Shown: positions 1 through 11,396, numbered from the stretch's first letter. The stretch is DNA of 64,000 bases from Limnoperna fortunei (GCA_944474755.1 OX104113.1:47383644-47447643), one strand, 5' to 3'. The notes: generated by a model from the sequence alone, not told the origin. Translations and numbers: made by a program.

Positions 1-970
1 TAGATTAAAATACATCTAATTAGGATTAATTAAATATTGGATTTAACAGATATTTAACACAATGAACTATTACTAGACTTAATTAAGAGTCTTAATTGAC
101 TTAATTAATTAAAAAAGTTCATTAAAGGGTAACCACAAATAGGGTATCCACGCAGTATTTTGTTCCATAGGATTAACATGCGAATATTGTCTTTAGAACT
201 GTGGTTTTTCCACTACTACTTCTACTGAAAGCATATTAAACATATTTAAATTATCTCCCTTTCCATCCTACATATATAGGTAGCACAGTAGTAAATGTTT
301 TGGCTATAGTCGAATACACTAACATTTCTGTAATTTGCATACCTTTCTAACATTGATCAGCATTTACCTGGACTAGGAAATTAATAAACTTTCATTTACC
401 ATTTAAAAAATATATGCCATATATATCGGTGACCAATTCTTTTTTTTTTCGCTAGTTAGAACATTTTGAGACGCTCCCACTTTTACATGCAATTTCTAAG
501 GCAGAAAAATATTACATTGTTTAAAAAATTACCAAAATTTTATCTTGCAAGATCTGAGAAAAATTTTACTACTTTTTAAAACTTAATTGATGAACTAAAA
601 CATTGTACACATCTAACCACTATTTACCAAATCAGAACACATCGAAGTATTCAGTACTGTACTTAATGTAGGGTGCACAATCTGGTAACTTGTTACTGGT
701 ACACATTTACTACTGTTATGCCTATATTGTACTGTGCAAAGTTTACATAAAGATAAAATCTGGATATTTTGAGGAAGCGTAATAGTTGACATAAAATAAA
801 ACATTTAAAAGCAACACCTTTCTTTTTATTTAATATTTAACATTACAATTGTCAGTGTTTGTAATCAAAGTTTCTCGTTAAATATAGCTACTCCTACTCC
901 AATGAGGTATAAACATCAACACTCGCACTTTAGTAAACTATAATTGTATTTGTTTGTCGAGATAGTTCAC
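1..970. other. AT-rich non-coding stretch
   Basis: No gene is supported here. The stretch from about 231 matches the starts of the two right-hand copies (about 41143 and 44762), beginning near a shared ATTAAACAT. Positions about 275-725 have no counterpart in those copies, so they are either a private insertion here or a loss there. Confidence 0.5.
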
Positions 971-977
971 CAGCTGT

Positions 978-1226
978 TTACCATTTTATACAGTTGATCC
1001 ATGCTCTTCTACACCTTGGGCAAGGCGATGCAATGTGTAACCATTTTACAATGCATTCTTCATGATACACACACTTATTTATAAGTTGACAGTTGTCATT
1101 GGACATACACCTATCCTTGTGTATATCGATGTCTCTAAGACAAATACTACATTCATTATCTTTGTCTGTTAAGGTACAGATACTGGACTCACTCAGCATT
1201 GTCTCCGTCATTGTGGAAGAGTGCAC
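978..1226 (-). CDS. Small RING-type zinc-finger ORF
   Basis: An 82-residue intronless reading frame carries a RING-like cysteine/histidine array: C26-x2-C29, C46, C52-x2-H55-x2-C58 followed by a W-L pair, then C69-P-R-C72. The last two pairs, with HxxCxxxWL spacing, are typical of RING E3 ubiquitin-ligase fingers. The first half is less standard, because one expected histidine position looks like cysteine. Outside the finger there is only about 25 residues of N-terminal sequence and a short tail, so this is either a very small RING protein or the last exon of a larger gene. Two decayed relatives lie at about 41296-41700 and 45120-45250. I infer ubiquitin-ligase-like function from the fold only; substrate and expression are unknown. 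Confidence 0.5.
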   Translation of the reverse strand: MHSSTMTETMLSESSICTLTDKDNECSICLRDIDIHKDRCMSNDNCQLINKCVYHEECIVKWLHIASPCPRCRRAWINCIKW

Positions 1227-1286
1227 AGACGTTAATCGCGCTAAGCATGTATTTTATTTCAAGACTTTTTTAATGTAATGCTAATA

Positions 1287-1719
1287 AAATAGAAGATTAA
1301 TTGCATTTCATCTGCGAGTGCGATTTGTTCGAAAATTCACGAAACTTATTCTTCAAAGATATATCTGAAATTGTATTCGAATTCCGAAACTTCAATATCC
1401 CGGAAAAATTCAAATATTTAATGAATGCGTGTGAAACTGACGTTCTAATCAGATTCTTTTCCTACTTGGAAGATTGTATGAAGACTCGAAATTCGTCAGA
1501 GGGAGTGGCTAGGCCATAATAATTATATGAATGTTTTATGTTCCGTGTCTTTTGTTATTGTATGATATTTTGTGTATAATTATATGAATGTTATATGTTC
1601 CGTGTCTTTTGTTATTGCATGATATTTTGTCTATTGTAGTATGTTGTTTCCTTTTCAATGATGATCCTCTGTAATGGATTTTAGACTGAATAAACTAGTT
1701 AGTTAGTAGTATATAGTCT
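1287..1719 (+). mobile_element. 5'-truncated LINE: C-terminal tail of the reverse-transcriptase ORF plus 3' UTR
   Basis: The reading frame 1301-1519 begins with a HFICECDLF pattern, the histidine-cysteine half of the zinc-knuckle-like motif found at the C-terminus of many LINE ORF2 proteins. An in-frame stop just upstream and the loss of the preceding CxxC half show 5' truncation. A 3' UTR follows, with a 57-bp tandem duplication (1519-1575 and 1576-1632) and an AGTT-type short tail near 1693-1711. No equivalent is seen in the right-hand copy. The clade cannot be assigned from so little sequence. Confidence 0.6.
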
Positions 1720-1944
1720 GTCAAATTCGTCTGGCGCGTTCAGTGGGTATAAATCTTTCGAAAAATTGCAATTAAAGGAACAACATTCTAATTTGAATAC
1801 AAATCTTATATTGTCAAAATAAAGAAGAAAATACCATATCATTTGACAACAAGAGACGTGACCATGCCACGAACCAGGTTTTCAACGATTTAACAATTAA
1901 TTTCAGTAGTCGACTAAGCGTTAACTGTTTTTCAATTTTTAGTA

Positions 1945-2346
1945 AAAATGACCTTGATTTTAATCCAACTGGCCGCTAATCCAATCCTAGGTCTTAATGC
2001 AAACTTGCTATATCCAAAGTTTTAGCAAGATTTGTTTATACAGGCTGAAGTTATTGACTGGAAACCTGTTTGTCTATTTATTATGCAACAGTGACCTTGA
2101 TCTTGAACTGACTGGCCCTAAATCCAATCCCAAGCTATGTCTTTATTCAAGCTTGCTATATCCAACTTTTCAGCAAGATTCATATATCTGAACTGAAGAT
2201 ATTGACCGAAAACTGTTTTTATATTTTTAGTAATAGCGACCTTGGCCCGACTGGTCCCAAATCTAATCCCAAGCTAGGTCTTCATGCAAGCTTGCTATAT
2301 CCAAAGTTTCATCACGATTGGTTTTTCCAAAATAAAGTTATTGTAA
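1945..2346. repeat. Tandem repeat, about 145 bp x 3, with GACCTTGA motifs
   Basis: Three diverged units start near 1950, 2092 and 2239. Each opens with GACCTTG and continues through a conserved AGCTTGCTATATCCAA stretch. A four-unit relative lies at 42360-42790. The reading frames crossing the units are interrupted and are not considered genes. Confidence 0.75.
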
Positions 2347-2349
2347 TAT

Positions 2350-3480
2350 TTATACAATTATATAATTTTTTAACTAAAAACACCCGTGTACACTTAAGTC
2401 ACAATTGCTTGAATTACCACAATTCATGCACCCATTTAAAATTTAACGTCAAGCAAACCACACATACCTGTGCAAGCTTTCAACCAATGAAAAACAGTAT
2501 CTACAAATTATGGACACATGCAACAGTTTGTTTACAAACAATATTCGATTATGTATACCTTTGATAAACATTAAAGTTGACATCTCTATGACTTCATTAT
2601 CTGTGTCGGTTAAGGAACAGATACTGGACTACTTAGCATCCTCTCTGTCATTGAGAAGAGTGTGCAGATGTTAAATCATGTTAGCATGTATTTGATTACA
2701 AATTAGTTCTAAGTAAAAGACGCTTTTCTTGTCGTTGTTCGGCTAGGGGTTTCTGTCCAAGACTATTCGTTACTTCCTAGACACTACTTTTAAGGGTTGT
2801 AATCAATTTTAGCAAATGTTGCAGCACATACAAATTCAAATTCTTTATTGGTCCAATTAAGGTTCCACAAGGGGCAATGACATATAAAACATTAATAATT
2901 TGGTGTACAATACTGACATTACAATTAAGAAAACGAATTAAATTCAAATGCCTTAAATTGCATAAATTTCAATATGTATACATTATATATGATCTGTGAC
3001 CCTGAAGAGGAGGAACATGTATGTGGCGAGTGAAGGACAATGTAGACAATATAACATAAACAAACAAATTAATAGGATTATAAAATAGAATAATAAGTAA
3101 AATAATAATTATTTCAGACAGTTTTTAGGCCTGCAAGGGAAGGTGCTCAAGGATGTTTGTGCAATGTACATCCACTCCACCTCGTGCCCAGTGCAGACCA
3201 ACAATTTGTCAAGTATAGAGACCCATATTAAAATGTAATAAATTTGGCTGATTGAAGGTCTACAAAGAACACCAAGGTACCGTCCTCAAGGGTATGTGTG
3301 CAAAGCTATGCAAAGCCCACAGTCTCCACACACTCCTCTTCATGTACAATGTAGGCTAAAAATTTCAAGTATAGAAGAAAAAAGATTAAAAAAATAGGTA
3401 AATAAATTTATTCATCTGCAGTTCTTGTATATGAAATTATATAACCTGTTTTTAATGTTTACATCTTCACATTTTCAATA
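2350..3480. other. Non-coding segment of the left duplicated block
   Basis: No gene is seen. Positions about 2640-3120 match 45680-46140, and about 3160-3420 matches 49185-49205 followed by 49985-50200. In the right block the same point is broken by the 3-kb GAA/GGCGGCCATC array and by a LINE. The left block therefore shows a state without those two insertions. Confidence 0.55.
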
Positions 3481-3489
3481 ACAAAATTA

Positions 3490-3640
3490 ACTTTTGCTGA
3501 CAGAGCCTTCAAGTGTGTCTACCTACTTCTATTTGCAAGTGGTGTACTGACACTATAAATTTGCTCAGGCTTCTCCTATGCTCAAAACTCTTTTACATAT
3601 CAAGATATTTTTCATATCCAAATTTGATAAATCAAGAAAT
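3490..3640 (-). mobile_element. Decayed LINE fragment
   Basis: Read on the minus strand this matches part of the LINE fragment at 50250-50730, including the stretch translating as HRRSLSKF in the right copy. The zinc-knuckle part is deleted here. It is a relic shared by both duplicated blocks, so the insertion predates the duplication. Confidence 0.5.
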
Positions 3641-4221
3641 CTCATTGGATAATATGCCTTGTCTATACTAGAATAGTGCTGGTTTTATCTTAGCAACCAA
3701 AGACTATACACAGCGATGGGAACTAAACTAGCTTCCTTAGTTTTCTCACAGGTACTAGCTAAAGGTTAATAAATTCTTGCACTTTTTCATGTTGATACAA
3801 GAAATTGAAAATTTGGTCAAATGACATGTTGTTAAAGTCATCTGATGTTAACAGCTGAATATGGTCAGCATAGGCCAAAGGTTCGTAAATGACATTTACC
3901 ATAATAAATTTAAGTTTCTGATATATTTCACTTTCTTAACGTCCAATAATGTGTTATGCACTAAAAATATTGTATACTTCTTCCTCTGGAACAGTTACCG
4001 TATAGTGTTGTCTGGAGAGGTATAGTTCCCTAGCATGCAGGCTTGTGCACTATGTTCACCAGACAACACTATAGAAAAACACTTCCCTCTTGAGAAGTGA
4101 ATAATAGATAATTATAATTTTTCTAGCAAGTATGTAGGATTTTAAGAAGTTTTTTTTGGAAGTAAAATTAGAGCATTATTTTATGTACATTATTGTTACA
4201 TCATCAACGATCTTGTTTCTT

Positions 4222-4490
4222 GGGGCCTAGGTGGCAGAGTGGTTAAGGTAGTTAGTCATCTACAATTCATCACATGGTCTGTCAACACTGAGGTTGCGAG
4301 TTCATGTCTCACTGCAGGCAGGGTGTAAACTCCAATCATAATTGACAAGGATTGCCAGTTTTCCTATTGCAGGTCGGGGGTTTTCTCCAGATGCTTCGGC
4401 TTTCTCCCCCAATAAAAACTGGGCGCCATGATATAAGTGAAAAACTGCTGAACGTGGTGTTAAACGCCTTTCAAACAAACAAACAAACAA
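4222..4490 (+). mobile_element. tRNA-derived SINE, full length
   Basis: The head is tRNA-like with an A-box-like TGGCAGAGTGG and a B-box-like GAGTTCATGTC. A central body with CAGGTCGGGGGTTTTCTCC and a (CAAA)n tail follow. The same family occurs at 13859-14128 (minus strand), 51681-51945 (the duplicate of this copy) and 52214-52372. It is non-autonomous and would rely on a LINE reverse transcriptase. Point changes in the boxes suggest this copy is old. Confidence 0.85.
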
Positions 4491-5309
4491 TATAGTTTCT
4501 CGAACAAACATGTGTCGCTGATTAGAAAACTCAAATACAGTAGTAACTGCAGGCAAGGTTTTTCAATTTTCGTCCAATTGTCTATCAATTTTTAGTAGAA
4601 GGTGAGGGTTTCTATTGTTTCTATGAAAATTGTTGATATTTTTTGCTGAGACATGACAGCTGTAGTTCAGTCATTTTCTGTGAAGCTTGACTGCCTGTAA
4701 TTTTATTTAAGGTTAATATGTGTGTCATTTGAAGATTAGTTACATGTATTTGCAAAGTTATACATATTTTAACACTTGAAAATTCCCCTCTGTTAAATTT
4801 TCCACCACAATTTCATAGCAGCTGCTATAGTGCATTAGAAATTTCTAAGATATAAAAAAGATTCCTAACTAAGTTAATGAAGCAATTGACAGTTAGTGAA
4901 AATCAAGTCAGCATTATCATTCTATATAGGCGAGACAGTATTGAAAATTAATTATCTAGTGATGATAAATATTTTGCGTGTAGAATTTTATGTTTAGATA
5001 AAGGTCAGAGTAAGGTTAATACGCACCTGTACATATTTTAGACTCTTCATAAGGTTAGGGTTTACATCAGTCTGTAATTGTATCAGTGAATTGTATGTTT
5101 GACCGTTTCGATGTACTTAATAAATAGTAGAAACTATTTAAGTTTTATTTCAAGTGATTAAGTTATCAAAGTTAACATTACACTTATAACCATTTGTGCA
5201 AGCTTGTAAAACATTAACAAATATTAGAATACATTGTTTAATCAGAAAACAGCTAATTATTAACAATAAGTCACATTTATATTTAGACAATATATATCAC
5301 AATAATCCT

Positions 5310-5703
5310 CCTTTCCACCCCTCGCCCCTAAAAATCCTTCCCACATCCCCAACCCCTAAAAATCCTTCCCACATCCCCAACCCCTACAAACCGTTCCCAC
5401 ATCCCCAACCCCTAAAAATCCTTCTCGCATCCCCAACGCCTAAAAATCCTTCCCACATCCCCAACCCCTAAAAATCCTTCCCACATCCCCAACCCCTAAA
5501 AATCCTTCTTGCATCCCCAACCCCTACAAATCCTTCCCACATCCCCAACCCCTAAAAATCCTTCTCGCATCCCCAACGCCTACAAATCCTTCCCACATCC
5601 CCAACCCCTACAAATCCTTCCCACCTCCCCCCACTACTACAAATCGTTCACACCTCCCCAACCCCTTCAAATCCTTACCATCTACCCCCCACCCCCTACT
5701 AAA
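5310..5703. repeat. 28-bp C-rich minisatellite, about 14 copies
   Basis: The unit is roughly ATCCTTCCCACATCCCCAAC followed by CCCTAAAA. It ends 17 bp beyond the stop codon of the left EAPP copy, so on the EAPP sense strand it would be a G-rich tract in the 3' UTR. The right copy (52636-52853) has about eight units, so the number varies between duplicates. Confidence 0.9.
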
Positions 5704-5719
5704 AAGTGGAACAGTCATT

Positions 5720-5969
5720 TCATGTATGGCTAGCTAAAACATTGAAGAAATGATAGACTTCTTCATTGTCATATACTCCAACAACTGTTGTACATTCAGT
5801 ACATTTGACAGGATGAAAATTATCACCATCCTCCTCTTGCTGATCATCAGATTTCTTCTGTTTTTTATTTCGTTTCTTTTTCTGTAACGGTTGTTTAAGA
5901 AGTTCTGTAGTATCCACATGACAGTTCTTAACAAACATAGCTCTATACTGATTCTGATAAACATCATGT
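5720..5969 (-). pseudogene. EAPP: EAPP pseudogene, exon 5
   Basis: The last exon is 250 nt including the stop at 5720-5722. The acceptor CAG lies at 5970-5972 on the minus strand. It holds a CxxC pair (K-C-T-E-C) typical of EAPP's C-terminal part and shows no disabling change itself. Confidence 0.8.
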
Positions 5970-6633
5970 CTGCAAAGACAAAAAAAACCAATGTGCTAAG
6001 ACAATAAATACAGGATGTAATACATCTAACAGTACTTGTTAAGTGGATGATTATAACTTACTGTTAGCCGAATTACTGTTTTACTTAGCTACTTTAAATT
6101 TTAAAATGTTTGCAATATTTTAACTATTATGAATATTGGAACATGATAGAATATCAAGAATACAAACTTCTAAAAGCATTATTGATATGCAGAAATTTCT
6201 GAAATTGCAATAAAAAATATTGTAATTACATGTAGCTTCAAAGCTTAGCAATCACAACACCTGTATTTTTTTTTTGAACTTAAAGTAGCTAAGAAAAATA
6301 CCAAGTGTATTGCACTGGGAAATTATGGATGCTTAGAAATGTGCTCTTCATATTAAACCAACATACTTGGTAGGGATTTGGTTGTAAATGTATGCCTTGT
6401 GTCTGTTTTTTTTAAATAAATTTAATGCTTTAGATTTGACTACCACTATGTCAATTTACATAAGCCTTATACCTAATATGTCACTGAAGTGGATATTTAA
6501 ACGGAAGAGAAAATTCACTTCAAAATACCTTTCTTATAAGACAAAGATTATATACAAAAGATACATCAGCCTTGATTGAAGGATTATTTTCAATAGGTAA
6601 CAGATTCATATTGAGAATGAATATCCTTGATAC

Positions 6634-6849
6634 CTCTGACAGCCTAGACACAAAACAGTCATACAAGCTGGACAGTTCAGCACAGCATCACTGCGTGGTA
6701 GAGGATTTACTTTAGATCCTGATGGTACTGTTGGCTGGTATGACCGTCTTTGAGCATCCACCCATTTTGATCGTCATCATCCATCTTGGGGTCATGCAAT
6801 AAATCGTCATTACTAAATACGGGCTGTTTCCGTTTCACACGTTCATCAC
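6634..6849 (-). pseudogene. EAPP: EAPP pseudogene, exon 4 with a 1-nt deletion
   Basis: The exon is 216 nt against 217 nt in the right copy. Donor and acceptor dinucleotides are conserved. Downstream of the shift it still encodes, in another frame, the NCPACMTVLCLDCQ zinc-binding stretch. Confidence 0.8.
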
Positions 6850-6911
6850 CTGTAAAATATCAAAATGTATTATGAAACAAAGGAAATCTGTGTTCTAAAT
6901 TTTAAATGACA

Positions 6912-8002
6912 AAAATCAATATGCACAGGGGTGCAAAAGCCGAGTTGCCGTATTTTATTAACTAAACTTTCCTTGTCTTCATTTTAAGATTTAACATAAT
7001 TGGTTATTACAGGCATTACATGTAAACTGGAGACAAAGTGAGGAAAGGTTTCAGCAGGAAAAATGTAAGCTTTATCAACAAATTTTTAAAGTTGCATAAA
7101 ATATGAATATGTGAATCCTCTAACAGTATTGAACCATTGTGTAAAATTTCAGATATGTACTTGATGTAGTTTTTGAATTTTGTAGACAGACAGATTGAAG
7201 GACAAATAGCACAGACAGGCAAAGTGAAAACTATAAGGTGTCACATCTTCGATGCAGGGTCCTTATAAGAAAAACAATATAAGCAAACCATACAATATAT
7301 CTGAAACCAACATCTATTTGATGCCTAGATAAATATCTACATTTGTGTAGTAAGAACAAACATGATAATTAAAAAAAACTCACACTATTGTATTTTTCAA
7401 ATCTATAATCTATAATTGCAAATCTGCCCAAACAATCTTGTGATCTGACCAATCTGCTTCTTGAACTCCACAGTTGCGAATACCAAAATTTGAATAAATA
7501 TGATCAAAAAATTTTCGCAAATTCAACCGTTCATAAGTAGTAATCCCTTCCAATCGTTTCATTACAATCGGTTGAGAACTTTTTGAGTTATGGTCTGGAA
7601 ACCACTCAAGAAATTTTCTAACATTTTTCTGTCACTGTGACCTTGATCTTGAACGGATTTACCCCAAAATCAATAAGGTTCCTCCTCTTATGGTATGTAA
7701 CAATATACCAAAGTTTCATTAAAATCGGTTGAGAACTTTTTGAGTTATGGTCCGGAAACCACTACTTCAAGAAATTTTCTAATGTTTTTCTGTCGCTGTG
7801 ACCTTGACCTTGAACGGATTTACCCCAAAATCAATAGGGTTCCTCCACTTATGGTATGTTACAATATCCCAGAGTTTCAATAAAATTGGTTGAGAACTTT
7901 TTGAGTTATGGTCCGGAAACCAATTGTTGATGCCCGCCCGCCCAGTCGCCCGCCATCATCATAACAATAGCCGAGTTCAACTTCGTTGCAACTCGGCTAA
8001 AA
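6912..8002. mobile_element. Hairpin-ended insertion with internal tandem repeats (left block only)
   Basis: The right block reads straight through this site (about 53866-53876), so about 1.09 kb was inserted here or lost there. Near the left end is AGCCGAGTTG (6938). The right end is a hairpin of TAGCCGAGTT (7968-7977) and AACTCGGCTA (7990-7999), then an A-run. The inner part has repeats of about 150 bp with GTGACCTTGA and GAGAACTTTTTGAGTTATGG, and a CCCGCCCGCCCAGTCGCCCGCC tract precedes the hairpin. No coding capacity is seen. The architecture resembles the elements at 42791-44776 and 57730-58310. The superfamily is not assigned. Confidence 0.6.
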
Positions 8003-8815
8003 AAATACTGCATGTTCATGGTTCAATTGTCACAGGCCAAACAGTGTATACAGCAATGAACAGTTTGATACTTTTACCAGTATCTTGGTAAATCATGTAT
8101 AGGTTTTTGTACACTGTAAGTAGCTTTTAAAAATCAACCAACAAAAGGTGTCGTCAATTAATTAATATTAAATACATGCAGATTTCAAAAGAAAAAAAAT
8201 GATATGGTAATTTTGTTTAAATATTAAAGTCTGAAATAAATGGAACCAGCTTCATGTATAAGTTACAAAGACAAATTTAACAGTACAAGTACAGCTGAAT
8301 ATTCTATTTAGATGTCAAAAAAACTTTAGCAGTTTTTTTGCAATTTGTTCAGTTTCTTCGTGTGTTTCAATTGGATTTAATCATTTCTATTAGAAATTTA
8401 ACATTTTCTATGTTTTTTTTTATCTTTAATGCATTTCCAGAGAAAATTAGCTACAGAATCATGACAGATCACAAACATACATGTATGTAGCAGTATTAAC
8501 ATTCATCTTAATTTATTATAAATTATAAACATTATTATTACACCATTAATATAAATATCTTACTCTAAGATCATCATGGTCCTAAATTAAGTCCTATCAA
8601 TACCATAAAATGAAATACAAACAATTTTTCAATGTATACTTGTGTATTCTAGAATTGTGAACATTGGCAGACTCAAAATGATTTTTCTACATTTTTAGTT
8701 TATATTCCCAGTATATGCAAATGGAATGCCTTGTTTATGAGTATATTGTATCTTAAAAACAATCCAATATTTTTATTATCTACACATTTAAAGCCATTTG
8801 GGTATACATTAAATA

Positions 8816-9028
8816 ATGGGTCACAAAAGGAGGAAGACATTTTTTAATGCTGCAGGGTTCTACCCAGGAATTTTGGAAAGCACTGTGGTGTCGTGTTTTA
8901 AAAAAAAGTCCAATTTTGCACGTCACATCGTACATTTTGTGAATCACATGCATTTTTACGAAAAGATTTTGCGCGATCGCCAGCCCTACATTCACAATCC
9001 AGAAATTCGGCCATTGAACATGGAATGA
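8816..9028 (+). CDS. Hypothetical short ORF, partly conserved in the duplicate
   Basis: The product is a 70-residue basic protein, rich in histidine and phenylalanine, that I do not recognise. The right block has a counterpart at 55071-55244 in which the first 48 or so codons stay open, with a 3-nt in-frame insertion and several substitutions. After that the right copy runs into sequence matching about 10775 and stops. A stop codon lies two codons upstream of the ATG. The ORF lies on the opposite strand from EAPP, in the region matching EAPP intron 3. It may be a real exon or a transposon remnant, and the chance-ORF explanation is not excluded. Confidence 0.25.
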   Translation: MGHKRRKTFFNAAGFYPGILESTVVSCFKKKSNFARHIVHFVNHMHFYEKILRDRQPYIHNPEIRPLNME

Positions 9029-9892
9029 TGAGAAATATGAGGAAGGGATAGAAAAAAAGAAACATTAATTTTAAAGAAAACGAAGATCAACCTATTAGGC
9101 CAACTAGGGTACACGCCTTGATTAATCCGTGGTCTGGGCACCGTCGTCAGATTCTAAACCCCCAAAGTCGCCTTTTACAATAAGCTGGACTCTGCTGCGG
9201 ACCACTAGGGGCACTCACGATGGAAAGAGTTAATGAAATCTTCACGAAACCTTTATACATATATGCACCAACCTATGAACTAACATTATTTGCACATTTA
9301 TACCTCTCCTACCTACTCCATGATGAAGAAAAATATCAGTCTTCAAAGTACAACTCTTCGTGTGTGCATCGCAATAATCGTTTTTATGATCAGCACGTAA
9401 AAACAATAAAGACATTAAATACCCTGTGTGTAATTAGGGATTATGTGTAATCTTTTAAGTATTTTCATGAAATTTCAAGATAAATTATATATTTTTTTGC
9501 AACTATGTTTTTAACACCAGAAAAGTATGGAAAATGATGCATTTCAAAACCAGTTTGCGGGTCAGGTAAAAGGTGTAAAAATGGTTATAAAACCAGGTAT
9601 TTCATGTAATCCTTGGTAAAAATTAGGGATTACATGTAATCCCCAAGCAATTTAGCGATTAAAAGTAATTAAAAGTAATCCTTGAATATTTAGGGAGTAC
9701 GCGTAAGTCCTAATTACACACATTCCCTGTAACATATACATGTAATATAACCAAATCATAGCTAGTATTCCTAATATTAAGTAATTACTACCAAACAACC
9801 AACTTAGTTAGGTATGCATGTATATATAGAACGTTTATTGTTCTTTGGATTGTGTCTGAAGGTTTATATATAGTATTGCATATACACGCATT

Positions 9893-10018
9893 GTCGGACT
9901 ATTAGGCTGTCGGACTTTAGGGTTGTCGGACTATCGGGTTGTCGGACCAAGGGGCTGTCGGACTATAGGGCTTTCGGACCAATGGGCTGTCGGACTATTG
10001 GTTGTCGGACTACCGGGA
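9893..10018. repeat. 16-bp minisatellite, 8 copies
   Basis: GTCGGA-type units start at 9893, 9909, 9925, 9941, 9957, 9973, 9989 and 10004. The consensus is about GTCGGACTATAGGGYT. The TCGGACTA core equals the inner complement of the terminal TAGTCCGA of the small element at 61354-61441. Confidence 0.85.
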
Positions 10019-10311
10019 GGTCACCGAATGGTAACGGACTTATCGAGTTTTTTCTGTTTGACGGACTAATCGGGTCAGCAAATGATTATTGTTCAATTTT
10101 AATTGCTAGAGCTTTGTTGAATTTATTTTTAACTCAAAACAGGACATCTCTAAACATAAAAAGTTATTGTTTATATCAATTGACGTTGAATGATAGAAAT
10201 TCGTGTTTGCTTTTCTCGATATTTCGATTTGTTTTTTACTTTGTGAAATAACCACGAGGTACATCGACGTAACATTTTTTTAGGAGTTATCATAGATCAA
10301 TTAAGTATTTC

Positions 10312-10599
10312 GTGAGTATGGTTTTTAATAAAACTTACCTCTTCTTGTTATCATTTGAACTCATTTTTCTGAGTTACTTTATGTTTATTGGCACGAACAG
10401 TCATTTGCTTAACCCGGTTAAACAGAAAAAACGCGATAAGTCCGTTACCATTCTACACCGTGTGTTGATAGTTTCCGTGCCGAATCAGGATTGTAACAAT
10501 GTCGGGTGTACTTTTCAACATATTAATTTAGTGTCATTGGGAACAAATGGCAAACTGAATGGTAAAAATTTTCAGTCAGAAATAATAACAAGATGTTGA
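10312..10599 (+). CDS. Hypothetical ORF with N-terminal membrane segment
   Basis: A 95-residue frame has a hydrophobic segment at about residues 9-27 (YLFLLSFELIFLSYFMFIG), followed by a polar, lysine-rich part and three cysteines. This looks like a signal-anchor or signal-peptide start. No domain is recognised and no splice context was confirmed. The region is absent from the right block. It may be chance. Confidence 0.2.
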   Translation: MSMVFNKTYLFLLSFELIFLSYFMFIGTNSHLLNPVKQKKRDKSVTILHRVLIVSVPNQDCNNVGCTFQHINLVSLGTNGKLNGKNFQSEIITRC

Positions 10600-11291
10600 A
10601 GTCTTTTGCTGCAAGTGGCAAAATATTGACAGATTGAAAAAAAAACGCTTGAAACGTGCGTGTACACCCATGATCTTGACTGTGCATTGGGTACTATATT
10701 GTTCAACATTTGTGCTCGAAAACAAATTGGGCAGGCGGGTAAGTCGTATTCGTGTGAATACATTCCTCTAGTTGTGTGTGTATTATCTCTAACACAGGGT
10801 AACTTTGTTGAATTTAATACATGTAACAAGTATTAGCTTTCCTAAAAAGCTAGCCGTCTCTAAGCTTTATTTTTCGTGGACAAAAATACGTACTGTTTTT
10901 TTAATGTTATTATGTATTGTTATTATTAACATCACTTCATTATAAGTACACAATGTTTAGATAGCCATCAGGCAACCGCAAAATATAGGTCAGAGTCAGC
11001 ATATGAAGCATGCACTATGCTAAGCATCTCTAGATGCATCATTCTACGCGGTAAGATAGTTGATGTGAACCTTGTCAGTAAGCAGGAAAAGATTAAAATT
11101 GTTCTCCTGTTCTCACTTTTTTTTCCGTTTTTCTCCGTTTAAGTTTTATGATACACATTTTATGATAAACATACACAAATCAATGCGACTTTCCTTTTAA
11201 AACAGTTAAATTCTTATTATCTTGCATATTTTTTTCTTTTTTTACCGTAACCGATTCGTGATCGCTCGGCTTTTCTCGAGTGGCAACGAAC

Positions 11292-11370
11292 GGCGGTCGG
11301 CCTATTATTATTGCAACCGCAATGTTATGCGGGGTTTTCATCACTAACTTAGCTCTGCTGATCAGCTTGT
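11292..11370. repeat. Diverged copy of the array's left flanking sequence
   Basis: CCTATTATTATTGCAACCGC through TTCATCACTAACTTAGCTCTGC is closely similar to 15251-15315, immediately before the large array. It marks an interspersed repeat family into or beside which the array lies. The family is not recognised. Confidence 0.55.
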
Positions 11371-11396
11371 AACTCAAACATACCTGTTTAATACAA

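Larger units (their letters stand above)
5720..6849 (-). pseudogene. EAPP: Broken left copy of EAPP (last two exons only)
   Basis: Two minus-strand exons match the last two exons of the right-hand EAPP copy. Exon 5 (5720-5969) keeps an open frame whose visible 72 C-terminal residues equal those of the right copy and end in FHPVKCTECTTVVGVY...HFFNVLASHT. Exon 4 (6634-6849) has lost one T in a run (four at 6765-6768 against five at 53723-53727), which shifts the frame within the DDDDQKWVDAQR region. Exons 2 and 3 have no left-side counterpart, because homology between blocks stops near 38279/57066, before exon 3. With upstream exons missing and a frameshift, this copy should be non-functional. 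The single-base loss alone could be a consensus error. Confidence 0.85.
9030..11290. other. Mostly left-only stretch without a recognised gene
   Basis: The right block joins sequence matching 8955 directly to sequence matching 10775, so about 1.8 kb is absent there. It contains a perfect 16-bp palindrome GGATTACATGTAATCC (9627-9642) within AGGGATTAC-type repeats, a minisatellite at 9893-10018, and an unrecognised 95-residue ORF at 10312-10599 with a hydrophobic N-terminal segment. I see no supported gene. Confidence 0.4.

Noticed and set aside
4222..4300. Functional tRNA gene at the SINE head
   Set aside because: Box sequences are altered and the sequence continues into the SINE body and tail, with relatives elsewhere in the window.
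5196..5733. Proline-rich ORFs
   Set aside because: They arise from the 28-bp minisatellite and lie antisense to the EAPP 3' end.
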